64,000 nt of DNA from Denitrobaculum sp965225735. GTDB taxonomy: Bacteria; Pseudomonadota; Alphaproteobacteria; Kiloniellales; Kiloniellaceae. The stretch covers positions 119,610-183,609 of the forward strand of contig CBDDBN010000017.1 of assembly GCA_965225735.1 (NCBI GenBank), read 5' to 3'. The notes beneath the pieces are model-generated. The model was given only the letters and a program-made list of their open reading frames with translations. It made no database searches and was not told the origin of the DNA. Both the position numbers and the translations under genes were made by a program. Every line of letters begins with the position of its first letter. The first letter of the stretch is position 1. This document shows positions 26,096 through 34,328 of this stretch, piece by piece.

Positions 26096-26477
26096 GCGTC
26101 CGTCCTCAATTCCAATCAAAGATCGCCAAGCCTGGAACAAACCGCTTTTGACAAAACCGGGATTCCGTGGGGCGCTGCGGCTTTCGTGCGGCTTGTTGCC
26201 TTCTGTTGCAGTCTTTGCCGAGGGTCCAAGCGGCGAGGCGATCCGGAACGCCGGGCGGGTCTATATCAAGCTTACTGTGGTTTGTTCAAGCGGATCGCCT
26301 TCAGAAGGGCGTGATCCGGTTCGTCGGCTGCGCCATGCAAGCGCTTCGATAGGAGTCAAAGCGGTTTCGAGGCCTGCTTTGCACGCCATGAATAGCACCC
26401 ATGGCGACCAGGCATGACAATTGTTTCACTGAATTATCAGAAACTACCTATTAAGCTTTTGTTAATTATAAATTTTT

Positions 26478-26498
26478 CGCAGAATCCTGCGCCTTTTT
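26478..26498 (+). terminator. Terminator-like hairpin in the DUF1127 leader (first)
   Basis: Stem CGCAG/CTGCG with an AATC loop is followed by CC and five Ts. The short stem makes it a weak terminator or attenuator. Its arms could alternatively pair with those of the second hairpin. Confidence 0.4.
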
Positions 26499-26595
26499 GA
26501 GGCTATGCGCAGATCGCAATACTGCAATGCAACATTGCGTGCGAAATGCCCTTGAAAATATCACTGAAAAGAAAGAAATACGGATCATTGTGCAG

Positions 26596-26616
26596 CTGCG
26601 AAATCGCAGTTTTTTT
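26596..26616 (+). terminator. Attenuator-like hairpin abutting the DUF1127 ribosome site
   Basis: CTGCG-AAAT-CGCAG is followed by seven Ts. The AGGAG ribosome site begins four bases after the T run, and the ATG is at 26632. The position suggests control by premature termination, or an operator with dyad symmetry (TGCG-N4-CGCA). Confidence 0.45.
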
Positions 26617-26631
26617 CTAGGAGTAAGAACA

Positions 26632-26868
26632 ATGACCCAGACTTTCAGCCTCCGCGGCTTTGTCGAAACCTACATCATCGATCCGCTTTGGCGTCTGCAG
26701 AAGCGTAACGAACTGCGCCGTGACATGGAAGCCATGGACAACCGTGCTCTGAACGACATCGGTCTGTCGCGTGCGGACATCTCGCGCATTGTCGAAGAAG
26801 CTTATCCGGCTGGTGCTTCGCGCAATGGCCGTCAGGTTGGCATTCGCACCGGTGCTCACGCCGCCTAA
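26632..26868 (+). CDS. Small DUF1127 (YjiS-type) protein
   Basis: A 78-residue basic protein with the DUF1127 core: an arginine-rich helix (WRLQKRNELRRDMEAMDNRA) followed by LNDIGLSRADISRIV. Members are often abundant, stress-induced small proteins in alphaproteobacteria and have been linked to RNA metabolism and phosphate/carbon physiology. The start follows AGGAG by 7 bp. Codon use looks highly biased, consistent with strong expression. A hairpin-rich leader precedes it and a 33-codon membrane ORF follows 82 bp downstream. Confidence 0.9.
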   Translation: MTQTFSLRGFVETYIIDPLWRLQKRNELRRDMEAMDNRALNDIGLSRADISRIVEEAYPAGASRNGRQVGIRTGAHAA

Positions 26869-26950
26869 CAGCGGCTTGCCAAGCATCTGTCTTGGCCTGT
26901 TCTCAGTTCTGCAAATCGCAGAAAGCCTATAAAGAACAGAGGATCGAGAT

Positions 26951-27052
26951 ATGTATCTTTCCGGAAACGTGAATGGTGTCGTCACTCGCACCGGTCTCGG
27001 CTATGTCGCCGCGCTGGTCATTGTGGGTTTGATTGTCACCCTGTTTGCCTAA
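26951..27052 (+). CDS. Putative 33-residue membrane miniprotein
   Basis: MYLSGNVNGVVTRTGLGYVA begins a 33-codon ORF that ends in a single predicted transmembrane helix (GYVAALVIVGLIVTLFA). GAGG lies 7-10 bp upstream of the ATG (ACAGAGGATCGAGAT). It lies between the DUF1127 gene and a strong terminator, so it is probably the last cistron of that transcript. A TTCTGC-AAATC-GCAGAA hairpin precedes it (26907-26923). I know of no named family; support is the ribosome site, the hydrophobic profile and position. Confidence 0.55.
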   Translation: MYLSGNVNGVVTRTGLGYVAALVIVGLIVTLFA

Positions 27053-27142
27053 TGGCTCTCGGCAATCGACGCAGGTCGAAACACCGAACCCTGGCGATAA
27101 CGCCCATCGACGGCGACAGGACCCCGCCAAGCGGTCCGAAAG

Positions 27143-27177
27143 AAAACCGGCACTGGATTTAATCCGTGCCGGTTTTT
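27143..27177 (+). terminator. Rho-independent terminator after the DUF1127 unit
   Basis: AAAACCGGCAC pairs with GTGCCGGTTTT, and an inner GGATT/AATCC extends the stem past a one-base bulge. Five Ts follow. It separates the unit from the convergent LysR gene. Confidence 0.85.
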
Positions 27178-27203
27178 GATTCCGCACCTTACTAATTGTC
27201 GCT

Positions 27204-28145
27204 TCAAGGGCTGCTCAGGGAATCATAGAGCTCCGCATCCCGTGCGACTTCTGCCCGCACCCAGTGGAGAAAAGCAGCGACCTTGGCTTGGCTGGCTTTG
27301 GCCTGCGGATAGACGGCGTAGTGCTGAAAGTCCGTCGGCATGTCGAAACGCCCCGCGAAAGGCTTCACGAGTCTGCCGGCGACAAGGTCGGCGATGACGA
27401 ACGCGCGGGCGGCGATAACGACCCCCAGGCCGCCGATGGCCGCGCTCACCGCCATATCGTCCATGGAAAAGCGCAGGCCGCCGCGCGTTTCAGCCGCCTC
27501 GACGCCGGCAAATTGAAACCAGCGCGTCCAGGTTGGGGCTGCATCGGGCTCCATGACCCAATCAACATGCAAGAGACTGTGATTGCGTAAGTCTTCGGGT
27601 TTCGCCAGCCGGTGAGGGGGCGACAACAAGGCCGGGCTGCAAACCGGGAAGGCGACTTCCGTAATCAGGCGCTCGCTCGTCAAACCATCGTAACGGCCTC
27701 GGCCGTAGCGCAACGCGACATCGACACTGCCTCTTTCGAAGTCGGCCAGGTTGTTTGAAGCATCGATGCGCACATCGAAGTCAGGATAGGCCTGTCGAAA
27801 GCGCTCGAGCCGAGGCAACAGCCAGCGCATGCCGAACGAAGGGCTCACAGAGACGGTCAGGATCCCGCCGTCTCGCTGTGTTCGCAGATTTTGCACACCA
27901 TCCTGAAGGTTATCGAAGCCGCGCGTGAACAGGGGCAGGGCTGTATCCGCTGCTTCGGTCAGAGAGAGGGCGCGCGTCGTGCGGGTGAAGAGGGCGGTCC
28001 CCAAAAGGGCTTCTAACTGTTTGATCTGCTGGCTGATCGCGGCCGGTGTCACGCTCAATTCCTCGGCGGCCTTTCGGAAGCTGAGATGGCGCGCGGCGGC
28101 CTCGAAGGCGCGCAGGCTGTTTAGGGGCGGCAGGTTGCGTTTCAT
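27204..28145 (-). CDS. LysR-family regulator, GcvA-like
   Basis: The 313-residue protein starts with the GcvA-type winged helix LPPLNSLRAFEAAARHLSF and helix-turn-helix AEELSVTPAAISQQIKQLE. A periplasmic-binding-like effector domain follows (about residues 92-300). It is divergently transcribed from a CmcJ-like oxidoreductase gene across 154 bp that contain a T-N11-A dyad, so that gene is the likely target. The effector is unknown. Confidence 0.9.
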   Translation of the reverse strand: MKRNLPPLNSLRAFEAAARHLSFRKAAEELSVTPAAISQQIKQLEALLGTALFTRTTRALSLTEAADTALPLFTRGFDNLQDGVQNLRTQRDGGILTVSVSPSFGMRWLLPRLERFRQAYPDFDVRIDASNNLADFERGSVDVALRYGRGRYDGLTSERLITEVAFPVCSPALLSPPHRLAKPEDLRNHSLLHVDWVMEPDAAPTWTRWFQFAGVEAAETRGGLRFSMDDMAVSAAIGGLGVVIAARAFVIADLVAGRLVKPFAGRFDMPTDFQHYAVYPQAKASQAKVAAFLHWVRAEVARDAELYDSLSSP

Positions 28146-28158
28146 AGCTTTTTATAAG

Positions 28159-28171
28159 TTAGAAAAACTAA
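28159..28171. promoter_or_regulatory. LysR-type operator TTAG-N5-CTAA
   Basis: TTAGAAAAACTAA is a perfect dyad with the T-N11-A form expected of LysR sites. It lies 14 bp upstream of the LysR start and about 130 bp upstream of the divergent oxidoreductase. Confidence 0.5.
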
Positions 28172-28299
28172 TTAATAGCTGATGAAAACTCGTTTGTCGA
28201 ATTGAGGGATCGCCCACATTTTCCAATCAATGCTTCGGAAAACACTCTTGCGCTCTCGCTCTGACACGGCGCAATCGAGAGCCGGAAAGGAAGTAACAG

Positions 28300-29100
28300 A
28301 TGTTAGACAATGTTATTGGTAAGGTCAGCTATATAGTAAAAGACGCACAGAAGCCCGAGATCGAGATCGGAGAAATGGGTGATGTTCCCCTTCACAAGGC
28401 GTCCTACATCGACCGACCTGTGCCGATTTTCAATGCGCGTGCCCTTGACGATACGCCGTCATTGGACGCGGCTGGTTTCACGCTGCTTAAGCATCCGACA
28501 TCGGTTCAGGACTTCGGAAACGATATCGAAGTCGAAGCCCGTTACTTCGATGAGATTTCGTCGCTGGTTTCCGAGATGACAGGCGCAAAGACTGTTGTTC
28601 CCTTCGATCACACCACACGGATCGATGACGAACGGGATGGCGTTAGACGGCCCGCGCGGCACGTCCACAACGACTACACGCCGAAATCGATCGCACAGCG
28701 AACTATCGATATCCTGGGGGAAGCTAAAGCGGCGAAGGCTCTTGAAGGGCGGGTCGCGCAGGTGAATGTCTGGCGCCCCCTGGATCATCCGGTTTACAGC
28801 TCGCCTTTGGCGCTGGTCGATGCCCGGACACTCGCGCAGGATGATCTGGTGGCGACCGATCTGGTATTCCCCGACCGGGTCGGAGAGATCTACTCACTCG
28901 CCTATAATCCCGCACATCGCTGGTTTCACTTTCCAGAGATGACGCCGGATGAGGTGCTCCTTATCAAAGGCTTCGATTCCCTAGAAGACGGGACAGCGCG
29001 CTTCAGCCCACATACGGCTTTCGAGTTGCCGCGCTCGGCTGCAGGCCTGCCGCCGCGCAAGTCTATCGAAGTGCGCACCATGGCGTTCTTCGATCTCTGA
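28300..29100 (+). CDS. CmcJ/NvfI (AsaB)-like family oxidoreductase
   Basis: The 266-residue protein matches the pattern of the family named after CmcJ (cephamycin 7-hydroxylation partner), fungal AsaB and NvfI, which are 2OG/Fe(II)-type or related oxygenases. Visible signatures are ARHVHNDYTPKS (H-x-D iron-ligand motif), VNVWRPL and late FSPHTAFELP. An N-terminal ~60-residue segment precedes the core. Divergence from a LysR gene suggests substrate-induced expression. The exact reaction is unknown; fold assignment is from recalled family motifs. Confidence 0.75.
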   Translation: MLDNVIGKVSYIVKDAQKPEIEIGEMGDVPLHKASYIDRPVPIFNARALDDTPSLDAAGFTLLKHPTSVQDFGNDIEVEARYFDEISSLVSEMTGAKTVVPFDHTTRIDDERDGVRRPARHVHNDYTPKSIAQRTIDILGEAKAAKALEGRVAQVNVWRPLDHPVYSSPLALVDARTLAQDDLVATDLVFPDRVGEIYSLAYNPAHRWFHFPEMTPDEVLLIKGFDSLEDGTARFSPHTAFELPRSAAGLPPRKSIEVRTMAFFDL

Positions 29101-29129
29101 TCACCAAGCATCTGTGAATGGGGGGAATT

Positions 29130-29558
29130 ATGGAAGACCAGGAGAAAGTCTTTAGCGGGAGCTGTCTTTGCGGCTCCGTCACCTACGAGATCACCGGTCC
29201 TTTGCGGCCGGTGGTCGGCTGTCACTGTACCCAATGCCGCAAGACGTCGGGCCACTTTGTGGCGGCGACACAGGGCTACTGGTCGCGGTTGCGGCTGCTT
29301 CGCGAGGAGGGCCTGAAGTGGTACCGGTCTTCGGAGACCGCCAGCCGCGCCTTTTGTGGGAACTGCGGCAGCAGCCTCTTCTGGCGGCGGCATGACGATC
29401 CACTACTATCCATCATGACAGGCACTTTGGACGGCGACACCGGCCTGACCATGCAATGTCATATCCGCGCGGAGGACAAAGGGGATTACTATGAAATCCT
29501 CGACGGACTACCGCGCTTGTCCCAGTCGGAGTTGCTGCATCTTCCGCGCGAAGACTGA
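29130..29558 (+). CDS. GFA-family (glutathione-dependent formaldehyde-activating-like) protein
   Basis: A 142-residue zinc protein with the three cysteine groups of the family: GSCLCGSVTYE, GCHCTQCRKTSG and FCGNCGSSLFW. Gfa binds glutathione and speeds S-hydroxymethylglutathione formation, but most homologues are uncharacterised. The ATG at 29130 follows GGGGGG closely; an upstream ATG at 29118 has no site. It lies 29 bp after the CmcJ-like gene and is likely co-transcribed. Confidence 0.88.
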   Translation: MEDQEKVFSGSCLCGSVTYEITGPLRPVVGCHCTQCRKTSGHFVAATQGYWSRLRLLREEGLKWYRSSETASRAFCGNCGSSLFWRRHDDPLLSIMTGTLDGDTGLTMQCHIRAEDKGDYYEILDGLPRLSQSELLHLPRED

Positions 29559-29560
29559 CG

Positions 29561-29815
29561 TTACGTCTCCGCAGATTCGTGGGCCAGGATCATGGCGAGC
29601 AATTCATCTTTCAACAAAATGCGCCGCTTCTTGAGATCTTCCATGGCCAGGTCGCTGCGGGCTTCGATCTCCATTTCGATGCGCCGGACTTCTCGGTCGA
29701 CGTCATGATACTCGTCGAACAGCTTGGCGAAGCGATTGTCGCTGACCTTCAGGTGGTGGATGCTGTCGGCGTGTTCGGGAAGGTCGTGCCGCAGGTCGTG
29801 GTGCTCTCCGTACAT
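29561..29815 (-). CDS. YdcH-family (DUF465) small protein
   Basis: An 84-residue, highly charged helical protein typical of DUF465/YdcH (FAKLFDEYHDVDREVRRIE and LKKRRILLKDELLAMI). These are predicted antiparallel coiled-coil proteins of unknown function, common in proteobacteria. The gene converges on the GFA gene with a 2-bp gap. Confidence 0.85.
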   Translation of the reverse strand: MYGEHHDLRHDLPEHADSIHHLKVSDNRFAKLFDEYHDVDREVRRIEMEIEARSDLAMEDLKKRRILLKDELLAMILAHESAET

Positions 29816-29907
29816 CTTATCTCGCTCTCCATTGCAATTCTGAAAGCGAGCTTAACGCTGCCGGCGGGCCGGGCCTTTGATGTGGCTCAAAGCCTGGCGG
29901 GAAAAGG

Positions 29908-29939
29908 AAACGGCGGAGCCGAAAAGCCCCGCCGTTTTT
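29908..29939. terminator. Rho-independent terminator downstream of fbaA
   Basis: AAACGGCGG pairs with CCGCCGTTT. On the plus strand five Ts follow; on the minus strand, the fbaA direction, the stem is followed by TTTCCTTTT. It can act in both directions, but its position fits the end of fbaA. Confidence 0.75.
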
Positions 29940-29965
29940 ACAAAACTGTTTTCGTCTACAGCGGC

Positions 29966-31057
29966 TTAGCCGGCCAGAGATTTTCCGGTGGAACCCAGGT
30001 CGTCGAAGGCCTGCTTCAGGCGCGCGACCATCGAGTCCTCGCCCTTGCGCAGCCAGACACGCGGATCGTACTGCTTCTTATAAGGCTTATCGCTCTCCGG
30101 ATCGATCTGGTACTTGAACGCCCGGTCGTTGTCCTCGACGTACTTGCCGACTGCTTCCGCAAAGGCGAACTGCGTGTCGGTGTCGATGTTCATCTTGAAG
30201 ACGCCGTAACTAACCGCCTCGGTGATCTTGGCCTTCTCGGAGCCAGAACCGCCGTGGAACACGAAGTCGAAGTGCTTATCCGAACCGCCGAGGGTCTTCT
30301 GGGCCAGGGCCTGCGAAGAAGCCAGGATCTCGGGGCGCAGGATTACGTTGCCTGGCTTGTAGACACCGTGGACGTTGCCGAAGGCGGCTGCCACCGAGAA
30401 GTGGCCAATCGGAGACAGAAGGTCATGGGCCTGCATCACGTCTTCGGGCTGGGTATAGAGCTTGCTGTTGTCGACCTGATCCAGTTCCTGGCCAACGCCG
30501 TCTTCCTCGCCGCCAGTGACACCCAGTTCGATCTCCAGGCTCATATCGATCGGGGCGAGCCGCTTTAGCACCCGCGCGCATTCGGCCAGGTTGTCTTCAA
30601 TCGACTCTTCGGAAAGGTCCAGCATGTGCGAGGAGAAGAGGGGACGGCCGGTCCGCTTGTACTCTTCTTCGCTGAAATCGATCATGCCATCGACCCAGGG
30701 GATCAGCTTGCGATTGGCGTGGTCGGTGTGGAGCACGGCGCAAACGCCGTAGGCCTTGGCCACGGTGTGGACGTGGCGGGCTGCGGAAACGGCGCCGAGG
30801 ATCTGCGCCTGCTGGCTGTCCTTGATACCCTTACCGGCGAAGAACTGCGCGCCACCGCCTGAGAGCTGGATGATCACATCCGCATTGGCGGCCGCGGCGG
30901 CCTCCAGAACGGCATTGATGCCGTGGGTATTGACCACGTTGACGGCCGGCAGGGCGTAGCCGCCGTCCTTACAGGCCTTGATCAGGGCGAGATAATCCGA
31001 CCCGGTGACCACACCCGCTTCGAGCTTGGTTTCTTGCGTTGAAGTGACTGCTGACAT
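29966..31057 (-). CDS. fbaA: Class II fructose-bisphosphate aldolase
   Basis: A 363-residue class IIA zinc aldolase that interconverts fructose 1,6-bisphosphate with DHAP and glyceraldehyde 3-phosphate. Signatures are LHTDHANRKLIPW (catalytic/zinc region), SLEIELGVTGGEEDG, VFHGGSGS (phosphate loop) and NIDTDTQFA. Length matches E. coli FbaA (359). I take ATG 31057 because the reading from 31090 adds 11 residues outside the family pattern. It is followed by a terminator and appears monocistronic. Confidence 0.95.
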   Translation of the reverse strand: MSAVTSTQETKLEAGVVTGSDYLALIKACKDGGYALPAVNVVNTHGINAVLEAAAAANADVIIQLSGGGAQFFAGKGIKDSQQAQILGAVSAARHVHTVAKAYGVCAVLHTDHANRKLIPWVDGMIDFSEEEYKRTGRPLFSSHMLDLSEESIEDNLAECARVLKRLAPIDMSLEIELGVTGGEEDGVGQELDQVDNSKLYTQPEDVMQAHDLLSPIGHFSVAAAFGNVHGVYKPGNVILRPEILASSQALAQKTLGGSDKHFDFVFHGGSGSEKAKITEAVSYGVFKMNIDTDTQFAFAEAVGKYVEDNDRAFKYQIDPESDKPYKKQYDPRVWLRKGEDSMVARLKQAFDDLGSTGKSLAG

Positions 31058-31300
31058 CGTAATCCCATTTTCCCGCGACTCTGCCGTCAAATCCCGGTTT
31101 TCCGGTCTTTGCCGAGAGCCGCGCCTTGTTCGTTAACGAGCGAATCCGCCCGATTGAGGCGAAAATACCCGACCAGGCGCCGCCGCGCACGCGATATTGA
31201 TACGCGAATATTGCTACAAGTCGTTTAAGAAGCGTTGGCACGCTTACCTATCAGACTCTGCCTGCGGTGTTGGGTGCCCTTGAACTGCGGATAACGGCGG

Positions 31301-34084
31301 CTATTCCGCCGCCATTACCTGGACCGGTGCAATCCGGGCTGCGCAGTACTTGAACTCCGGAATCTTGCCAAAGGGGTCGAGCTGCGGGTTGGTCAGCACG
31401 TTGGCGGCGGCCTCCGCGAAGCAGAAGGGGATGAAGAGCATCCCTTCCGGTACGTCGCTGTCCTGGCGGAGTTTCAGCAGGATCGTGCCGCGCCGGGTCT
31501 GAACCTGGACCTGATCGCCAGGCGCCGAATTCATACGCAGGATATCGCGCGGATTGACCATGACCACCGCTTCCGGTTCGAGCAGATCCAGATTGGTGGC
31601 GCGCCGGGTCATGGCGCCTGTGTGCCAGTGCTCCAGCATGCGGCCAGTGGTAAGGACCATCGGGTAGTCGTCGTCGGGCAACTCGTCTGGCGGGATCACT
31701 TTGGCGGGCACGATCTTGCCGCGTCCGCTGGCCGTCGGGAAGCCACGGTTGAAGATGATCTCGTTGCCGGGCTCGGACGGGGCGTCACAGGGATAGGTAA
31801 CGGCGTCTTCACGCTCGAGCCGGTCCCAGGTGATGTTGTTCAGCGAGGGCATGACCTGCGCCATCTCGGCAAAAACATCCTTCGGATGCAGGTAGCTCCA
31901 GTCGAGGCCGATGCCCTGGGCGATGGCCTGCGTGATCCACCAGTCCTGACGGGCGTCGCCCGGAGGCGGCACGACCTGACGCGCAAGCTGAACCTGGCGG
32001 TTGGTATTGGTGAAGGTGCCTGTTTTCTCGGCATGGGCAGAGGCCGGCAGGATGACGTCCGCATGCCAGGCCGTTTCGGTCATGAAGATGTCCTGGACGA
32101 CGAGATGATCCAGCATGGCCAGCGCCTGACGGGCGTGATTCTGGTCCGGGTCCGACATGGCCGGGTTTTCACCCATGATGTACATACCCTTGATCTGGCT
32201 GTCGTGAATCGCGTTGACGATCTCGACCACCGTCAGGCCGCGCTTGGGATCGAGAGACTGACCCCAGAACTTTTCCATGGACTGGCGGACTTCGTCGCTC
32301 TCCACAGAACGATAGTCCGGATAGACCATGGGGATCAGGCCGGCGTCCGATGCGCCTTGGACGTTGTTCTGACCGCGCAGCGGGTGCAGGCCGGTTCCGG
32401 GGCGACCGACCTGACCGGTGATCAGCGCCAGCGAGATGAGGCAGCGCGCATTGTCCGTGCCGTGGGTATGCTGCGAAACGCCCATGCCCCAGAAGATGAT
32501 CGAGGTGCGGGATGTGGCATAGAGCCGGGCCACTTCGCGGACCGTCTTCGCGTCGATGCCGCAAACCTCTTCCATGGCTTCCGGCGCGTAGTCCTTGACC
32601 TGTTGCTTCAGGTCTTCGAAGCCTTCCGTGTTGGCCTGGACGTACTGCAGGTCGTAGAGCTCTTCCTCGATTATGGTGTAGAGCATGCCGTTGAGCAGCG
32701 CCACGTCGCGCCCGGGCTTAAACTGCAGGGTATAGGTGGCATAGCGCGAGAGGTTCTGGCCACGCGGGTCCATGATGATCAGCTTGGTGCCGCGCTTTGC
32801 CGCCCGCTTGAAGTAGGTTGCCGCAACAGGATGGTTCTGTGCGGGCCGGCAGCCGATGGCGATGGCGCATTCGGCATCGTCAATGGCGGTGAAGGGTGCC
32901 GAGACAGCGCCAGAGCCAACAGTCTCCATCAGGGCCGCTACCGAGGAGGCATGGCACAGCCGGGTGCAGTGATCCACGTTGTTACTGCCAAAACCGGTGC
33001 GCACCAGTTTCTGGAAGAGATAGGCTTCTTCGTTCGACCCCTTGGCTGAACCGAAGCCGGCCATGGCGAAGGGACCGTGCTCGTCGCGGATGCCCTTCAA
33101 GCCCGAGGTTGCCCGCTCCAGAGCCTCCTCCCAAGTTGCCTCCCGGAAGACGGCACTGTAGTCGCCGTCCTTCATCTGCATCTGCCAGTCCTTAGGTGCA
33201 TCGTCGCGGCGGATCAACGGCTTGGTCAGGCGGCCTGGGTGGGCGATATAGTCGTAGCCGAAGCGTCCCTTGACGCAGAGACGGTTCTCATTGGCCGGGC
33301 CGTCACGGCCATCGACCGAAATGATCTTATCGTCTTTGACGTTTGCCGTGGTCTGGCAGCCGACACCGCAGAAGGGGCAGAGTGTGTCGACCTGCCGATC
33401 CTCGAATTCCGTTCGCACGCCCTGGTCGTTGAGCAGCGAGGATTCCATCAGCGCGCCGGTCGGGCAGGCCTGAACACATTCGCCGCAGGCAACGCAGGTG
33501 CTTTCACCCATGGCGGCATCGAAGTCGAAGATGACCTTGGCTTCACCGCCGCGGTAAGCCATGCCGATCACGTCGTTGACCTGGACCTCGCGGCAAGCGC
33601 GTACGCAGAGGCCACAGTTGATACAGGCGTCCAGGTGTACGGACATGGCTGCGTGGCTAATATCCGGCGCATGGCCTTCGCGGGCCGGGAAGCGGCTTTC
33701 CGTGACCCCGATGTCGGAAGCCCAGTTCCAGAACTTCGAGTCCGGATCGTGCGCGACCTCGCGGGCAGGCTGATCTGCCACCAGCAGTTCGAAGACCAGT
33801 TCCCGGGATTTCTTCGCCCGTTCGCTGGCGGTGTTGACCTTCATGCCCTCGGTCGGTTTGCGGATGCAGGAGGCAGCGAGTGTACGCTCGCCTTCGATCT
33901 CGACCATACAGGCCCGGCAGTTGCCGTCTTCCCGATAGCCCGGTTCCGGCGAATAGCAAAGATGGGGGATTTCGACGCCCTGGCGTTCGGCGACTTGCCA
34001 GATGGTCTCGTCGGCCTGAGCGACAACCTCCTCGCCATTGAGAAGGAAGGTGACGCCTTGCGAGGCTCCTGCGGGCGCGGTCAT
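31301..34084 (-). CDS. fdsA: NAD-dependent formate dehydrogenase, alpha (catalytic) subunit
   Basis: The 927-residue subunit oxidises formate to CO2 at a bis-MGD molybdenum or tungsten site. It contains an N-terminal 2Fe-2S domain (LCYSPEPGY...GNCRACMVEIEG), a H-x3-C-type 4Fe-4S segment (HLDACINCGLCVRACR), a 4Fe-4S motif (CVACGECVQACPTGAL) and a proximal cluster (LCPFCGVGC). Cys377 in HCTRLCHASSV occupies the selenocysteine position of E. coli FdhF, so this is a cysteine enzyme. GGAGAG precedes the ATG. Together with the fused gamma-beta subunit the layout resembles the two-subunit FDH1 (FdwAB) of Methylorubrum extorquens; metal choice is not decided by sequence. Confidence 0.95.
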   Translation of the reverse strand: MTAPAGASQGVTFLLNGEEVVAQADETIWQVAERQGVEIPHLCYSPEPGYREDGNCRACMVEIEGERTLAASCIRKPTEGMKVNTASERAKKSRELVFELLVADQPAREVAHDPDSKFWNWASDIGVTESRFPAREGHAPDISHAAMSVHLDACINCGLCVRACREVQVNDVIGMAYRGGEAKVIFDFDAAMGESTCVACGECVQACPTGALMESSLLNDQGVRTEFEDRQVDTLCPFCGVGCQTTANVKDDKIISVDGRDGPANENRLCVKGRFGYDYIAHPGRLTKPLIRRDDAPKDWQMQMKDGDYSAVFREATWEEALERATSGLKGIRDEHGPFAMAGFGSAKGSNEEAYLFQKLVRTGFGSNNVDHCTRLCHASSVAALMETVGSGAVSAPFTAIDDAECAIAIGCRPAQNHPVAATYFKRAAKRGTKLIIMDPRGQNLSRYATYTLQFKPGRDVALLNGMLYTIIEEELYDLQYVQANTEGFEDLKQQVKDYAPEAMEEVCGIDAKTVREVARLYATSRTSIIFWGMGVSQHTHGTDNARCLISLALITGQVGRPGTGLHPLRGQNNVQGASDAGLIPMVYPDYRSVESDEVRQSMEKFWGQSLDPKRGLTVVEIVNAIHDSQIKGMYIMGENPAMSDPDQNHARQALAMLDHLVVQDIFMTETAWHADVILPASAHAEKTGTFTNTNRQVQLARQVVPPPGDARQDWWITQAIAQGIGLDWSYLHPKDVFAEMAQVMPSLNNITWDRLEREDAVTYPCDAPSEPGNEIIFNRGFPTASGRGKIVPAKVIPPDELPDDDYPMVLTTGRMLEHWHTGAMTRRATNLDLLEPEAVVMVNPRDILRMNSAPGDQVQVQTRRGTILLKLRQDSDVPEGMLFIPFCFAEAAANVLTNPQLDPFGKIPEFKYCAARIAPVQVMAAE

Positions 34085-34149
34085 GGGTCTCTCTCCGGGG
34101 CAAACTGCTGGTTTTCAAGCTGATATTGCAGCGGCCCGGATCGAATTAT

Positions 34150-34190
34150 CAAATCGCTTTTCCGAATGAGCTGATAGGCAAGTCTGATTA
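34150..34190 (-). promoter_or_regulatory. 41-bp control element upstream of fdsA (copy 1)
   Basis: The 41 bp share 33 identical positions with the element at 37511-37551 upstream of the beta-subunit gene, in the same orientation and at the same length. The nearest edge is 65 bp from the fdsA ATG. Core shared bases read CAAATCGCT and CGAATGAG. It is probably a regulator-binding promoter element. Confidence 0.65.
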
Positions 34191-34328
34191 CTTTGAAAAG
34201 CGCATGTGAGTTCCAGGAAATATGTTATTTTTCAATGTATTATAGCTTGTTGAAAAAGCGACCAGACCCGCTGGGCCGCTCGATAAAGGCGGTCAACTAG
34301 GGATCGGCAGCAAGCGGGCAACGCGTGT

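Larger units (their letters stand above)
26096..26631. other. Intergenic region between queE and the DUF1127 gene; structured leader
   Basis: No protein gene is convincing. The first ~320 bp carry no recognised signal apart from the queE start region. From about 26410 the DNA becomes AT-rich, as expected of a promoter. Then follow three hairpins: CGCAG-AATC-CTGCG with a T run (26478-26498), GCAATG-CAA-CATTGC (26524-26538) and CTGCG-AAAT-CGCAG with seven Ts (26596-26616). Confidence 0.6.

Noticed and set aside
26148..26417. 89-codon plus-strand ORF in the queE-DUF1127 gap
   Set aside because: No ribosome site or domain pattern, and overlapping alternatives in other frames look equally plausible.
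31622..33049. Long plus-strand ORF (475 codons) opposite fdsA
   Set aside because: It is antisense to a certain gene, has no recognisable domains, and such mirror ORFs are expected from GC-rich codon bias.
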